Positions 15,987 through 25,992 of a DNA stretch of 64,000 nucleotides are shown piece by piece. Where the stretch lies: the NCBI RefSeq assembly GCF_001673315.1, contig NZ_LZLQ01000088.1, positions 24,042 to 88,041 of the forward strand, read 5' to 3'. Every line of letters starts with the position of its first letter. The first letter of the stretch is position 1. The notes below the pieces were generated by a model. The model saw nothing but the letters and a program-made list of their open reading frames with translations. It had not been told where the DNA came from and searched no databases. The position numbers were made by a program, and so were the translations under genes. Origin of the DNA: Mycobacterium asiaticum. Lineage in GTDB: Bacteria > Actinomycetota > Actinomycetes > Mycobacteriales > Mycobacteriaceae.

Positions 15987-17308
15987 TTCAGGAACCCTTC
16001 ATAGTTGCGCTGCATGAGTTGACTTTCGATCTGTTTGACCGTATCCAACCCGACGCCGATCATGATCAAAACCGCGGTACCGCCGAAGGGTAAATTCTGG
16101 ATCCCGCCGCTGTTGCCCATTTGCAGAAACACATTCGGCAGGACCGAGATGACACCGAGGTAGATCGAGCCCGGCAGGGTAATCCGACTCAACACATGGC
16201 GCAGATAATCGGCGGTGGGGCGACCCGGCCGGATACCGGGAATGAAGCCGCCGAACTTCTTCATTTCGTCGGCACGTTCATCGGGATTGAACGTGATCGA
16301 CACGTAGAAGTACGTGAAGAAGATGATGAGCCCGAAGTAGATCGCGATGTATACCGCGTTGCTCGGGTCCGAGAGATAACTGCCGACGAATTTGTCCCAC
16401 CAACTGTGGCCTCCACCGCCACTGCCGCTACGGACTAGCTGGGTGATCAAATTCGGGATGTAGATCAATGAGGACGCAAAGATCACCGGGATAACACCGG
16501 CCTGGTTGACCTTCAACGGCAGATATGTGGACGTGCCGCCATACATCCGCCGGCCCACCATGCGCTTGGCGTACTGCACCGGGATTCGCCGCTGCCCCTG
16601 CTCCACGAATACGACACCGACGATGATCACCAGCGCTGCCGCGCACACCGCGGCGAAGATCATCCCGCCGCGACTCTGCAGAATCTGATTGCCCTCCGCG
16701 GGGATTCGGGCGGCGATACCGACAAAGATCAGCAGCGACATGCCGTTGCCGATGCCCCGTTCGGTGATCAGCTCACCCATCCACATCACCAGCGCGGCGC
16801 CGGCCGTCATCACCAGCACGATGACGATCTCGGAGAAGATGGTCTGGTTCGACAGGATGTCCAGCGAGCAGCCCTGCAGCAGCCCGCCATTGGCGGCCAG
16901 GGCCACGATGCTGGTCGCCTGCAGCACGGCCAGCGCGATCGCCAGGTAACGCGTGTACTGCGTCATCTTGGCTTGACCGGCCTGACCCTCTTTACGCAGC
17001 TCCTCGAAGCGCGGGATGACCACGGTGAGCAGCTGCACGATGATGCTGGCGGTGATGTAGGGCATGACGCCTACCGCGAACACCGTGAGCTTGAGCAATG
17101 CGCCGCCGGAGAACAGGTTGATCAGCGAGTAGATCTGCCCGGCCTGGCCGCCGCTGGCCTCTTTGATGCACTGCTGCACGTTGACGAAGTTGACCCCGGG
17201 CGAGGGCAGCGAGGCGCCGACCCGGTAGAGGACCACAATGCTCAGCGTGAAGAGGATCTTCCGTCTCAGGTCCACTGTTCGCAGCGATGAGATGAAAGCC
17301 GAAAGCAC
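15983..17308 (-). CDS. secY: preprotein translocase subunit SecY
   Basis: SecY is the channel-forming subunit of the Sec translocon and spans the membrane ten times. The 441-residue sequence begins [17 protein letters not shown] and contains the plug and lateral-gate helices; the conserved cytosolic loop reads [12 protein letters not shown]. The GTG at 17308 is preceded by AGGAGG at good spacing and gives the length known for the tuberculosis protein. The frame is open 12 codons further. It is the first gene of secY-adk-mapA. Confidence 0.96.
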   Translation of the reverse strand: MLSAFISSLRTVDLRRKILFTLSIVVLYRVGASLPSPGVNFVNVQQCIKEASGGQAGQIYSLINLFSGGALLKLTVFAVGVMPYITASIIVQLLTVVIPRFEELRKEGQAGQAKMTQYTRYLAIALAVLQATSIVALAANGGLLQGCSLDILSNQTIFSEIVIVLVMTAGAALVMWMGELITERGIGNGMSLLIFVGIAARIPAEGNQILQSRGGMIFAAVCAAALVIIVGVVFVEQGQRRIPVQYAKRMVGRRMYGGTSTYLPLKVNQAGVIPVIFASSLIYIPNLITQLVRSGSGGGGHSWWDKFVGSYLSDPSNAVYIAIYFGLIIFFTYFYVSITFNPDERADEMKKFGGFIPGIRPGRPTADYLRHVLSRITLPGSIYLGVISVLPNVFLQMGNSGGIQNLPFGGTAVLIMIGVGLDTVKQIESQLMQRNYEGFLK

Positions 17309-17563
17309 TCTTCCTCCTGCGCAGCCGAACTCTGGTCGCGGCATGCCAACCGGATCGGCCGGCTGGGTCCATTTTTCTGATCAGTCCTGGGTTCATCCCG
17401 CGTCACGTGCCCAACACCCAGCAGGCCAGGACGTACGCCGTCGCGCGTCAAACCGTGTACGAGACTAACAGCTGGTACGGGTCGGCCCTGCCAGGGTGGG
17501 CGTACAGTCTTGGAAGCTCGTTATATTTGCTAAATAACAGATCCGTTTTCCGGGAGCATATCT
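17309..17563. other. divergent intergenic region, secY / methyltransferase
   Basis: This 255-bp gap holds no convincing gene. The right end is AT-rich (TATATT at 17522-17527, then TAAATAACA), which could supply a -10 for the rightward methyltransferase; no good -35 is seen. GGGAG at about 17552 is the methyltransferase ribosome-binding site. The left side must hold the secY promoter, which I could not place. Confidence 0.4.
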
Positions 17564-18508
17564 ATGACCCAGATGGGCAGCGCGCGGTTCGAGGGTGACA
17601 CGTGGGACCTGGCGTCCAGCGTGGGTTTGACCGCCACAATGGTCGCCGCCGCCCGGGCGGTGGCCGCCCGGGACACCGGGGGCGCGGGCGCAGTCGCCAC
17701 CGACAAGTTCGCCGAACCGCTGGTCCGCGCAGTGGGTGTTGACTTCTTCTCCCGCCTGGCCAGCGGCGACCTGGATCTGGCCGACCTGGACGAGGAGACG
17801 GCCGCCGGCACCAGGCATTTCGCCGACGCGATGGCAATCCGCACCAGGTTCTTCGACGATTTCTTCAGCGCTGCAACCGGCGACGGCATCCGGCAGGCCG
17901 TCATCTTGGCGGCGGGCCTGGACTCCCGCGCCTACCGGCTGCCCTGGCCGCCCGGCACCACCGTGTTCGAAGTCGACCAGCCACAGGTGATCGAGTTCAA
18001 AAGCGCAACACTGGCCCGGTTGGGCGCGCAGCCGACGGCAGACCGGCGCGCCGTGGCCGTCGATCTACGTGAAGACTGGCCGGCTGCCCTTCGCGAGGCC
18101 GGATTCGATTCCAGCCAGCGCACCGCCTGGATCGCTGAGGGACTGCTGGGTTACCTGCCGGCTGAGGCCCAGGACCGACTACTGGACCAGGTCACCGCAC
18201 AGAGCGTGCCGGGCAGCCGGTTCGCCACCGAAGGGCTGTTGGACATCAACGAGCTCAACGAGGACGACCTGCGTGCCCGCATGCGGCGACAGAACGACCG
18301 GTGGCGCAGCCACGGGCTGGATTTCGACATGGCCGCCCTGGTGTATTTCGACGAACGCACAGACGCCGGGACCTATCTGTCCGCACACGGGTGGCAGACC
18401 ACCAGCGCACGCAACGCCGACCTGTTTGCCCAACATGGGCTCATCCCGGCCGAGGGCGACGACGCCCCGTTCGGCGAGGTGGTTTATCTCAGCGCAGAGC
18501 GGTCGTGA
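17564..18508 (+). CDS. putative SAM-dependent O-methyltransferase (Rv0731c-like), copy 1
   Basis: This is a 314-residue member of the large mycobacterial methyltransferase family (TIGR00027/LCMT-like). It starts with the family signature [24 protein letters not shown]-binding motif I is [14 protein letters not shown], followed by the acidic EVDQPQV and the motif [15 protein letters not shown]. Physiological substrates are unknown for the family. ATG 17564 follows GGGAG. The second copy begins 13 bp after its stop, so the pair is an operon formed by tandem duplication. Confidence 0.86.
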   Translation: MTQMGSARFEGDTWDLASSVGLTATMVAAARAVAARDTGGAGAVATDKFAEPLVRAVGVDFFSRLASGDLDLADLDEETAAGTRHFADAMAIRTRFFDDFFSAATGDGIRQAVILAAGLDSRAYRLPWPPGTTVFEVDQPQVIEFKSATLARLGAQPTADRRAVAVDLREDWPAALREAGFDSSQRTAWIAEGLLGYLPAEAQDRLLDQVTAQSVPGSRFATEGLLDINELNEDDLRARMRRQNDRWRSHGLDFDMAALVYFDERTDAGTYLSAHGWQTTSARNADLFAQHGLIPAEGDDAPFGEVVYLSAERS

Positions 18509-18521
18509 GGAAGCACAAGCC

Positions 18522-19448
18522 ATGACCTCGTTCGACTCACAGCGGTCCAGTGGGGACACCTGGGATCTGGCATCCAGTGTGGGCGCCACGGCAACGATGG
18601 TGGCTGCGGCCCGCGCGGTGGCCTCCGAACAGCACAACCCGATCATCGAGGACGAATTCGCGGCGCCTCTGGTGCGGGCGGTCGGCCTGGATTTCTTCAC
18701 CCGCTTGGTCAACGGCCAGGTGCCGGAGGTCACGACCGACGAATCCCGCGCGCGCGATCTGCAACTTATGGCTGACTCGATCGCGGTGCGCACCCGGTTC
18801 TTCGACGAGTTCTTCCTCGACGCTGCCCGCGCCGGGGTTCGCCAATCGGTGATCCTGGCCGCCGGACTGGATGCCCGCGGCTACCGGTTGCCCTGGCCGC
18901 GCGGCACGGTGGTCTATGAGGTTGACCAACCGAAGGTGATCGAGTTCAAGAACTCGGCCATGTCAGCGCTGGGGGCCACTCCGTCGGCGCACCGCAAAGC
19001 GGTCAGCATCGACCTGCGAGATGACTGGCCGGCGGCCTTGCGCCGCAGCGGGTTTGAGCCGACAAGGGCTACCGCGTGGAGCGCCGAAGGGCTGCTGATG
19101 TATCTGCCGCCCGACGCCCAGGACCGGCTTTTCGACAACATCACCGCCCTCAGTGGACCCGGCAGCAGATTGGCCACCGAATTCCACCCCGATTCGGACG
19201 TGCCCATGTCGCAGCGGGCCCGGGCGTTCAACGAACGTTGGGCCAATCTGGGCTGCGACATCGACTTGTCAGGACTGTTCTACGACGGCGAACGCAGCAA
19301 CGTGATCGATTACCTCACCGGAAAGGGCTGGCAGGTCAGCACTCGGCCACGGCGCGAGTTGTACACCGGTTATGGGCGGGTGTTTCCCGACGGGGACGAA
19401 CTGGCCCAGTTGCGCAACATCGTCACCATCACCGCTATCCGCGACTAG
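18522..19448 (+). CDS. putative SAM-dependent O-methyltransferase (Rv0731c-like), copy 2
   Basis: At 308 residues it is a paralogue of the gene 13 bp upstream. It has [20 protein letters not shown] at the N-terminus, intact motif I ([17 protein letters not shown]), EVDQPKVIEF and [15 protein letters not shown]. The ATG at 18522 is chosen because it aligns with the paralogue's N-terminus and has GAGGAAG upstream; the open frame extends back through copy 1 without meaning. Substrate unknown. It converges on the GNAT gene. Confidence 0.86.
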   Translation: MTSFDSQRSSGDTWDLASSVGATATMVAAARAVASEQHNPIIEDEFAAPLVRAVGLDFFTRLVNGQVPEVTTDESRARDLQLMADSIAVRTRFFDEFFLDAARAGVRQSVILAAGLDARGYRLPWPRGTVVYEVDQPKVIEFKNSAMSALGATPSAHRKAVSIDLRDDWPAALRRSGFEPTRATAWSAEGLLMYLPPDAQDRLFDNITALSGPGSRLATEFHPDSDVPMSQRARAFNERWANLGCDIDLSGLFYDGERSNVIDYLTGKGWQVSTRPRRELYTGYGRVFPDGDELAQLRNIVTITAIRD

Positions 19449-19465
19449 GGCGCGGGCGCGCACCG

Positions 19466-20131
19466 CTATCCGGGATTGGCGGCGGGCGCGCGGACCACCA
19501 TCGGCACCGCCGGGAACGCCCAAGCCATTTCGGAGCGCGACTTGCGTAGCGCGGCCGTGCCGTAGCCCTTCTTGCGGTGGTCGGGATGGATCCAGATCCG
19601 CACATTCACTTCGCCGTTGAGCAACTCGCCGAACACCATGCCGACCTTTTCGCCGGAATCGACGGCCACGAACCAGGCCGCCTCTTCGTCGTGCAAACGC
19701 TTGATCGCCTTGCCGATTTCGTCGTCGATGCTGCCGGCAGGTGCTCCCGAACCGTCGCCGGCCGCTTTGATCTCATCGGTGCGGGCGATGAAGATGTCGC
19801 GGTCCGCGACAGCGGAGAAGGAACGCAGTTCCAGCGTCTCGCCCGAGCTTGCCGGACGCTCGTTGAGTGTGAAGCTGAGTTGCTTGTTGAGGTCGTCGAG
19901 TTCGGCGAGGATCTTGGCGCGTGCGTCCTGGGTGAGTTGATCGAACGACATACTCATGACTGCTTCGGCAGCTAGATGAGACGTACCGAGCAGCGTGACG
20001 ATCGACTCGACCGCGGCGGCTTTGTTCTTGGCTTCCACTATGGCGTCGGCGACCTCATGCCGGCGTTCCAAGGCGGCAAGCAAAGCATCTGCGATCTCTC
20101 GGCGGGCTGCGGTCTGGTCGTGGTCAGTCAT
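19466..20131 (-). CDS. GNAT-family N-acetyltransferase with N-terminal helical region
   Basis: This 221-residue protein corresponds to M. tuberculosis Rv0730. The C-terminal half (from about residue 100) is a GNAT domain. The acetyl-CoA loop is in WIHPDHRKKGYGTAAL, preceded by the strand AWFVAVDSGEKVGMVFGEL. The N-terminal 95 residues are helical and acidic; VESIVTLLGTSHLAAEAVM followed by a LAELDDLNKQL segment faintly recalls the helical region of type IIA topoisomerase A subunits. Start ATG 20131 is used; the longer open frame upstream runs into xylB. Acceptor substrate is unknown. Confidence 0.8.
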   Translation of the reverse strand: MTDHDQTAARREIADALLAALERRHEVADAIVEAKNKAAAVESIVTLLGTSHLAAEAVMSMSFDQLTQDARAKILAELDDLNKQLSFTLNERPASSGETLELRSFSAVADRDIFIARTDEIKAAGDGSGAPAGSIDDEIGKAIKRLHDEEAAWFVAVDSGEKVGMVFGELLNGEVNVRIWIHPDHRKKGYGTAALRKSRSEMAWAFPAVPMVVRAPAANPG

Positions 20132-20189
20132 TGCATAAGCGTAGAACCACTTCCACCGCACCGCGCCACCGAGATCGCGGACTCTGCTG

Positions 20190-21536
20190 TTACGCGAGTC
20201 GCGATCCGCTGAGTTCGAGAAACCGGCGATACCGGTCCTTGGTGGGCTCCATCCACGCGGGCCGGGGCTCCACGACGCGCTCCACCGAAGCCCACCGGGC
20301 AGCGTCGGCGATGGTGGACTCCAGCCCGACCGCCATCCGACCCAGGAAAGCCGCCCCAAGCGCGGCGCCCTCTGCCACCGCAGATATTTCGACGGCCCGA
20401 CCGGTCACATCGGCGATGGCCTGCATCCACGCCTGTACCCGGGTGCCGCCCCCGGAAGCGATGATGCGACGCACGGGTGCTCCACTCAGCTCCAGGATTT
20501 GCCGAACGACGAATGCCGATGCTTCGTAGGCGGCCCGCCGCACCGACGCGGCGTCGTGAGTGAGATCCAGGCCGTCCAGCCCCGCGCGACGGTCGGGATC
20601 GTGGAACGGGGTTCGCTCACCGCGAATGTAGGGCAACCACACCGGCACTCGGCGCGGCTCGGGCGACGTCGGATCAGCTGGCGCGACAACACGATCCACC
20701 CAACCCAGGAACATGCCGCCGGCGTTGCTGGCACCGCCGATCTGGCTCTTACCTGCGGCCGTGTGCGGAATGGTCCACAATCCCGGCACCTCCCGCGGCG
20801 CGGAGATCGTGGTCCAGACAATCAGCGTCGTGCCGCACATCACCAGCACATCACCTTCTTGATCGGCGCCCGCGACCATTTGCTCACACAGGGCATCAAT
20901 AGCCCCGGTCGCCAGCACCGCACCGAACCCGCGCACCTCCCCTACCGGGGTTCCGAACGTCTCGACCCGCGGCATCTGATCCACCGCGGCGCCGCATTCG
21001 GCGCACGCCGCCGAATTCCAGCCGGTGCCGTCGAACAACGGAAGCGAGGTGATGGCAGTGGCGAAGTCGATCACCGGCTCCCCCGCCAGAGCGTGATTGG
21101 CGACGGCGGGCGCCGGCCAGTACCCGGCCGCATCCGGCGCTTCGGCCGCCGTCCAACGCAAGAACTCGGCGGCCTCACCCACCGCCGGGAGCGGCTGAGT
21201 GTCGGCTCCGGGTACCCGGCCCCGCACATCGCCGTAGAGCAGACCCGGCGTAAGCGCGCGGCCGTCGGAGTCGACTGCGGTCAGCGAAGGCACCATCGAC
21301 GAGACCGCAACCGCCTTCAATCGTGTCTTCGACGGCAGGTTCAGGCTTTTCAGTGCCGCCACCGGCCCACGTCGCCACGCCTCGTCGGCGTCGTGTTCGA
21401 GTCGATCGGGGGCCGGCACGCGCAACTGGTGCGGAATCCGTACTCGCGACTGCACGCGGCCGTCCTCGTCGACCGCTACCGCCTTGGCCGCGGTGGTGCC
21501 GACGTCGATGCCGATTGTGACGTCTTCGCGTGACAC
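20190..21536 (-). CDS. xylB: xylulokinase-like FGGY-family carbohydrate kinase
   Basis: FGGY kinases phosphorylate pentuloses and related sugars with ATP. The N-terminal actin-like domain starts TIGIDVGTTAAKAVAVDEDG. The C-terminal domain has GGASNAGGMFLG and the adenosine-binding IIASGGGTRVQAWMQAIADV. With the GTG at 21536 the protein is 448 residues, the length I recall for XylB of M. tuberculosis; a GTG 9 bp upstream is also possible. It is divergent from serA2, with only about 30 bp between start codons. Neighbouring serA2 and fucA suggest a sugar or sugar-acid route. The actual sugar is uncertain. Confidence 0.85.
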   Translation of the reverse strand: MSREDVTIGIDVGTTAAKAVAVDEDGRVQSRVRIPHQLRVPAPDRLEHDADEAWRRGPVAALKSLNLPSKTRLKAVAVSSMVPSLTAVDSDGRALTPGLLYGDVRGRVPGADTQPLPAVGEAAEFLRWTAAEAPDAAGYWPAPAVANHALAGEPVIDFATAITSLPLFDGTGWNSAACAECGAAVDQMPRVETFGTPVGEVRGFGAVLATGAIDALCEQMVAGADQEGDVLVMCGTTLIVWTTISAPREVPGLWTIPHTAAGKSQIGGASNAGGMFLGWVDRVVAPADPTSPEPRRVPVWLPYIRGERTPFHDPDRRAGLDGLDLTHDAASVRRAAYEASAFVVRQILELSGAPVRRIIASGGGTRVQAWMQAIADVTGRAVEISAVAEGAALGAAFLGRMAVGLESTIADAARWASVERVVEPRPAWMEPTKDRYRRFLELSGSRLA

Positions 21537-21566
21537 GGGCGCCACGGTACGCCAGCATTGGCATTC

Positions 21567-22547
21567 GTGACGTCCCGACCACGTGCCCTGGTCACCGCCC
21601 CCTTGCGCGGGCCCGGTTTCGACAAGCTACGGCAATTGGCCGATGTGGTGTACGACCCCTGGATAGAGCAGACCCCACTGCGGATTTACGGCGCGGAGCA
21701 ACTGGCCGAGCGGATCGCGGTGGAACGGGCCGATGTTGTTGTGGTGGAGAGTGATTCGGTCAAGGGACCGGTTCTTGAGCTCGGCTTGCGGGCGATAGCG
21801 TCCACCCGCGGCGATCCGAACAACGTCGACATTCCGGGTGCCACGGCGGCCGGTATCCCGGTGCTGAACACGCCGGCGCGTAACGCCGACGCGGTCGCGG
21901 AGTTGACCGTCGGGTTGCTGCTGGCCGCCACCCGCCGGTTGTTGACTGCGGATGCGGATGTCCGCGGCGGCAACATGTTTCGTGACGGAACGATCCCGTA
22001 CCAGCGCTTCCGGGGTTGGGAGATCGCCGGGCGTACCGCGGGACTGGTAGGCCTGGGCGCGGTTGGCCGGGCCACCGCGTGGCGGTTGTCCGGATTGGGT
22101 CTGCGCGTCATCGCGCACGACCCGTACAACGTCCAGGCCCAGCACAGTCTCGCCGAACTCTTCGCCGAATCCGACGTGATTTCCCTGCACGCTCCCGTCA
22201 CCGAGGACACCCTCGGCATGATCGGTGCCGACCAGTTCGCGGCCATGCGCGACGGCGCCGTTTTCCTCAACACCGCACGAGCAGAACTGCACGACACCGA
22301 TGCTCTCGTCGAGGCGTTGCGCAGCGGCAAGGTGGCCGCTGCCGGCCTGGACCATTTCGCCGGTGAGTGGCTGCCGACCGATCACCCCCTGACGGGGATG
22401 GAAAACGTGGCGCTGACCCCGCACATCGGCGGGGCGACGTGGAACACTGAAGCCCGGCAGGCGCAGATGGTTGCCGACGATCTGGCCGCACTGCTGTCCG
22501 GCGAAAGGCCCGCCCATATCGTCAACCCGGAGGTGCTGGAGACGTGA
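21567..22547 (+). CDS. serA2: D-isomer-specific 2-hydroxyacid dehydrogenase (SerA2-like)
   Basis: The 326-residue NAD-dependent dehydrogenase has the NAD fold GLVGLGAVGRATAWRL and the catalytic trio for this family: Arg in NTARAELHDTDAL, Glu in the C-terminal helix region, and His in LTPHIGGATWNTEA. GTG 21567 gives the same length as M. tuberculosis SerA2. It lacks the ACT domain of true phosphoglycerate dehydrogenases, so the substrate may be another 2-hydroxy acid. Its stop overlaps the fucA GTG by 4 bp (GTGA), so the two are translationally coupled. Confidence 0.88.
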   Translation: MTSRPRALVTAPLRGPGFDKLRQLADVVYDPWIEQTPLRIYGAEQLAERIAVERADVVVVESDSVKGPVLELGLRAIASTRGDPNNVDIPGATAAGIPVLNTPARNADAVAELTVGLLLAATRRLLTADADVRGGNMFRDGTIPYQRFRGWEIAGRTAGLVGLGAVGRATAWRLSGLGLRVIAHDPYNVQAQHSLAELFAESDVISLHAPVTEDTLGMIGADQFAAMRDGAVFLNTARAELHDTDALVEALRSGKVAAAGLDHFAGEWLPTDHPLTGMENVALTPHIGGATWNTEARQAQMVADDLAALLSGERPAHIVNPEVLET

Positions 22548-23206
22548 AATCCGTGGGACGTGGCGTCGACGACGCGGAAATCAAAGTGCTGGCGGCGGCC
22601 AAAGACATGTTGCGCCGCGGCTTGGTGGAGGGCACCGCCGGCAACATCTCGGCGCGGCGCTCCGACGGCAACCTGGTCATCACGCCGTCCTCGGTCGACT
22701 ACGCCGACATGACGCTGGACGACCTCGTCCTGGTCGATCCGAAAGGTGCTGTGCTGCAAGCCAAGGAGGGCCGCATGCCGTCCACGGAGATGCAGCTGCA
22801 CTTGGCCTGCTACCAGGCCTTCGACGACATCGGCAGCGTCATCCACAGCCATCCCGTCTGGGCCACCATGTTCGCGGTTGCGCATCAAGCCATTCCGGCC
22901 TGTATCGACGAGTTCGCGGTGTACTGCGGCGGGGACGTGCGATGTGCCGAGTACGCCGCGTCCGGCACGCCCGATGTCGGAACGAATGCGGTCAAGGCGC
23001 TGGAGGGGCGCGGCGCCGCCTTGATCGCCAACCACGGTTTAGTGGCGGTTGGTCCCCGGCCCGACAAGGCGCTGCACATCACCGCCCTGGTCGAGCGGAC
23101 AGCCCAAATAGCCTGGGGTGCAAGAGCACTGGGTGGACCAGTGCCGGTGCCCGAGGAGGTGAACCGTAATTTCGCCGGTGTGTACACCTACCTGCGCGCA
23201 AACTGA
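22544..23206 (+). CDS. fucA: class II aldolase / L-fuculose-phosphate aldolase-like
   Basis: The 220-residue class II aldolase/adducin-family protein has GTAGNISARR, the catalytic Glu in PSTEMQLHLACY, zinc ligands HSHPVWATMF and a third His in ALIANHGLVAVG. FucA cleaves fuculose-1-phosphate to DHAP and lactaldehyde; the exact substrate here is inferred. It starts with GTG overlapping serA2 and completes a serA2-fucA unit next to a sugar kinase gene. Confidence 0.88.
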   Translation: MKSVGRGVDDAEIKVLAAAKDMLRRGLVEGTAGNISARRSDGNLVITPSSVDYADMTLDDLVLVDPKGAVLQAKEGRMPSTEMQLHLACYQAFDDIGSVIHSHPVWATMFAVAHQAIPACIDEFAVYCGGDVRCAEYAASGTPDVGTNAVKALEGRGAALIANHGLVAVGPRPDKALHITALVERTAQIAWGARALGGPVPVPEEVNRNFAGVYTYLRAN

Positions 23207-23296
23207 CAACACCCGCCACTGTGAACTGCCCGACGCGGCACTTTGGATTCAGATGGTCGCACTCGCACAGTTCACCTTCGCCGTGAGGAGGGCCGG

Positions 23297-24208
23297 ATGA
23301 GCCGGTTGCAGCTCGGCCGCGCCACCGTGACGCGGGTGCTGGAACTACGGTTCGACCTGCCGACCCGGACGTTCGCTGACACACCGCCGCAGGGTTGGTC
23401 CGAGAACGCCGACCTGCTGGTGCCGGATTTCTTCGACCCTGACTCCAAGCTGTGGAAAGTCGCGATCCAGAGCTGGGTGATCGAAGTGGACGGCCTCACC
23501 GTTGTCGTCGACACCGGCGTCGGCAACGGCCGTGCCCGCCCCCACCTGCCGGCGCTGGACGGCTTGGACACCGGTTTCCTCAATGCACTCGCAGCGGCGG
23601 GTATCGACCGCCACGCCGTCGACGTGGTGGTCAACACCCACGTGCATTCTGACCACGTCGGTTGGAACACGATGGCTTGCAACGACAGTTGGGTACCGAC
23701 ATTTCCCAACGCGCGCTATCTGGTGGCCGCCGCCGACTACCGCTACTTTCATCCCGACGGCGACGCCGCACGACGAGTGCCGCGCACCGAGGAAGAAGAG
23801 TTGCAACAGCGTGGTGACCGGTTGGTCTTCGAGGACAGTGTCTTACCGGTCGACGACCAGGTAGTGCAGTGGGCCGACGATTATCGGGTCAGCGACTCGC
23901 TTTGGCTGCGGGCCGCGCCCGGGCACACCCCAGGCTCCTCGGTGCTGTGGCTGGACGCCGGTCAGCCGGCGGTCTTCGTCGGTGACCTCACCCATAGCCC
24001 GCTGCAGGTGCGCCGACCCGACGACGCGTGCGCCTTCGACGTCGATGCCGGCGCAGCCGCGGCGACCCGCCACCGCATCTTCACCGAATCCCTGCGCGCC
24101 CGGGCCGCCGTGATACCCGCGCACTATCCGGGCCGCGCCGGCGCGACGTTGCGTGCCGTGGACGGCCGATTCGACGTCGACCGGTGGCTGGAGCTCGACA
24201 CGCTCTAA
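23297..24208 (+). CDS. metallo-beta-lactamase-fold hydrolase
   Basis: The 303-residue MBL-fold protein has the zinc motif NTHVHSDHVGWN (H-x-H-x-D-H), a further metal His in AAPGHTPGSSVLW, Asp in FVGDLTHSP and a terminal His in VIPAHYPG. It may hydrolyse a lactone or ester; quorum-quenching-like or sulfatase-like roles are equally possible. The ATG at 23297 is preferred because GAGGAGGG precedes it at good spacing. Its stop codon overlaps the stop of the convergent P450 gene by 3 bp. Confidence 0.83.
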   Translation: MSRLQLGRATVTRVLELRFDLPTRTFADTPPQGWSENADLLVPDFFDPDSKLWKVAIQSWVIEVDGLTVVVDTGVGNGRARPHLPALDGLDTGFLNALAAAGIDRHAVDVVVNTHVHSDHVGWNTMACNDSWVPTFPNARYLVAAADYRYFHPDGDAARRVPRTEEEELQQRGDRLVFEDSVLPVDDQVVQWADDYRVSDSLWLRAAPGHTPGSSVLWLDAGQPAVFVGDLTHSPLQVRRPDDACAFDVDAGAAAATRHRIFTESLRARAAVIPAHYPGRAGATLRAVDGRFDVDRWLELDTL

Positions 24209-25431
24209 CTCAGGCGGACCGGCAGCGACTCGTACACCGTCATGTTGTTGCACAGATTGGGCAGCTGCAGTTCGGGCTCTCCGAGTTCGATCGTGTTGGC
24301 GTTCAACAGGATCTCATCGAGGGCCGCCCGTACCTCCGCGCGGGCCAGCATCGCGCCCAGGCAGTGATGAGCGCCGCCGCCGCCGAAGGACTGGTGGGGG
24401 TTGGGATCGCGGTGAATGTCGAAGCGGTAGGGATCGGCGAAGACGTCCTCGTCGCGGTTGGCCGAGCGCAGCATCGTCACGACCCGTGCCCCCGCCGGGA
24501 TCAGCACGTCGCCGAGTCGCACGTCCCTGGTAGCCCCGCGCACCCAGAACATGATCGGCGTCGAATAACGGATCACCTCCTCCACCGCGGTGGCTCGTGA
24601 CTCGGGCTCGGATCGGTAGATGGCGATCTGGTCGGGGTTGGCTGCGAATGCCCGGATACCGTCGCACAAGGCATTCCGCGTGGTGTCTGCGCCGGCCAGA
24701 CCGAGGATGAAGAAGAAGATCTCCAACTCGTTGGCCGGCAGCAAGAAGCTGTCGCCCGAATCCGAGGTGATCTCGGTGGTACACAACGTGCTCCAGATGT
24801 CGTCTACCGGATGTGCGCGCTTATCCGCCGTCAACGCGCTGGCGTACTGGAACAGCTCCATGAACGGCAGTACGTCAGCACCGTCGGGCACCGACATCTG
24901 TGCCCCGGCGGTCTTCAACACGCGGTCGATCAAGCCAAACACTCGCGGCCGGTCTACTTCCGGAATGCCCACGATGTCACCGATCACTGAAATCGGCAGT
25001 CCGGCAGCAAGATCGACAAACTCACCGCCACCGTTGCTCAGCAGTTCGCCGGCCATCGCGCCGGCCCGCGCCCGGATGCCGTCTTCCAACTTGGCCACGG
25101 CCCGCGGTGTGAACGCACGCGTGATGACGCGGCGGCGGATGGTGTGATCGGGTGGATCCAGGCTCACGATTGCCGGATACGCCTCGAACAGCGGCACATC
25201 CTGGATGAGCGGACCCCTGGTGGCGGTGAACGCTTCGTAGTCACGATGCACACGGGCGACGTCGGCGTGCTTGGTGCACACCCAGAATTCGCGCCCCACC
25301 GAGGACTTGACGTCGTCGGTGAGTTGCTGGTGAAAGACGGGCGTGCTGGCCCGCAGTTGTGCGAACAGATCATCCGGGAAGCACGATGCCCAAAGCGCCG
25401 GATGGGCGAGGTCGATCGCGGTGTCCGTCAT
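24205..25431 (-). CDS. cytochrome P450
   Basis: The 408-residue soluble bacterial P450 has the I-helix oxygen motif GLAGADTTRNAL, the K-helix ExxR in EEVIRYSTPIMFW, and the heme loop FGGGGAHHCLGAMLAR with the Cys thiolate. It should use ferredoxin electrons to hydroxylate a hydrophobic substrate; the CYP family was not assigned. Its start overlaps the TetR stop by 4 bp, so it is co-transcribed with and probably repressed by that regulator. The convergent MBL gene overlaps its tail. Confidence 0.93.
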   Translation of the reverse strand: MTDTAIDLAHPALWASCFPDDLFAQLRASTPVFHQQLTDDVKSSVGREFWVCTKHADVARVHRDYEAFTATRGPLIQDVPLFEAYPAIVSLDPPDHTIRRRVITRAFTPRAVAKLEDGIRARAGAMAGELLSNGGGEFVDLAAGLPISVIGDIVGIPEVDRPRVFGLIDRVLKTAGAQMSVPDGADVLPFMELFQYASALTADKRAHPVDDIWSTLCTTEITSDSGDSFLLPANELEIFFFILGLAGADTTRNALCDGIRAFAANPDQIAIYRSEPESRATAVEEVIRYSTPIMFWVRGATRDVRLGDVLIPAGARVVTMLRSANRDEDVFADPYRFDIHRDPNPHQSFGGGGAHHCLGAMLARAEVRAALDEILLNANTIELGEPELQLPNLCNNMTVYESLPVRLS

Positions 25432-25976
25432 GCTTGTTCCCTCACTTCGCTGCGCAGACCGTTCAGGATCAGCCGCAACCCGTACCTGAACGACCAGTCG
25501 CTCGGCTGTCCGGGGCGGATGTGGGCCAGTTGCACGGAACCCAGCAGGTGGATATACAAGGCAGCATGCGCGGCCTCGAAATCCCGTGTCCGCAAACCGG
25601 ATTCACTCAGGATGGCGCGTGAGGCCCGGTCCATCTCGGTGGCCGCCGCGGTGTGCGGATGCTCCTGGAGCAGAGTCGCGATGCCAGGTACGTCGATGAG
25701 GACTTTCCAGGCGTTCGTATAGAGGTCGACCAGACGCGATTCCCAGTCGCCGGTCGGCGGTACCTCGATCTGGGCCAGCACCGACTCGATCAGGAGGTCG
25801 AACAGTTCGCTTTTGTCGCGCACGTGGTAGTACACCGAGGACGGCTTGGTGCCGGCCGCGGCCGCCAGATCGCGGATGGTCACCCGGCTGACCCCAACGC
25901 GTTTGGCCATCTGCCACAGATGCTTGGTCAGATGCGTCCTGTCCAGCGCGCCATACCGCAGCACCGGTGCGTCCAT
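25428..25976 (-). CDS. TetR-family regulator of the P450 operon
   Basis: The 182-residue protein has an N-terminal HTH (GVSRVTIRDLAAAAGTKPSS with VYYHVRDKSELFDLL) and a TetR_C-like all-helical ligand domain. The start lies 17 bp from a double palindrome in its own promoter. The 4-bp overlap with the P450 gene and the autoregulatory operator suggest a ligand-inducible TetR-P450 unit. Confidence 0.87.
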   Translation of the reverse strand: MDAPVLRYGALDRTHLTKHLWQMAKRVGVSRVTIRDLAAAAGTKPSSVYYHVRDKSELFDLLIESVLAQIEVPPTGDWESRLVDLYTNAWKVLIDVPGIATLLQEHPHTAAATEMDRASRAILSESGLRTRDFEAAHAALYIHLLGSVQLAHIRPGQPSDWSFRYGLRLILNGLRSEVREQA

Positions 25977-25992
25977 CCAGCTCCCCCATTTC

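Noticed and set aside
20499..21533. 344-codon plus-strand open frame opposite xylB
   Set aside because: Pure shadow of the FGGY kinase with no recognisable motif.
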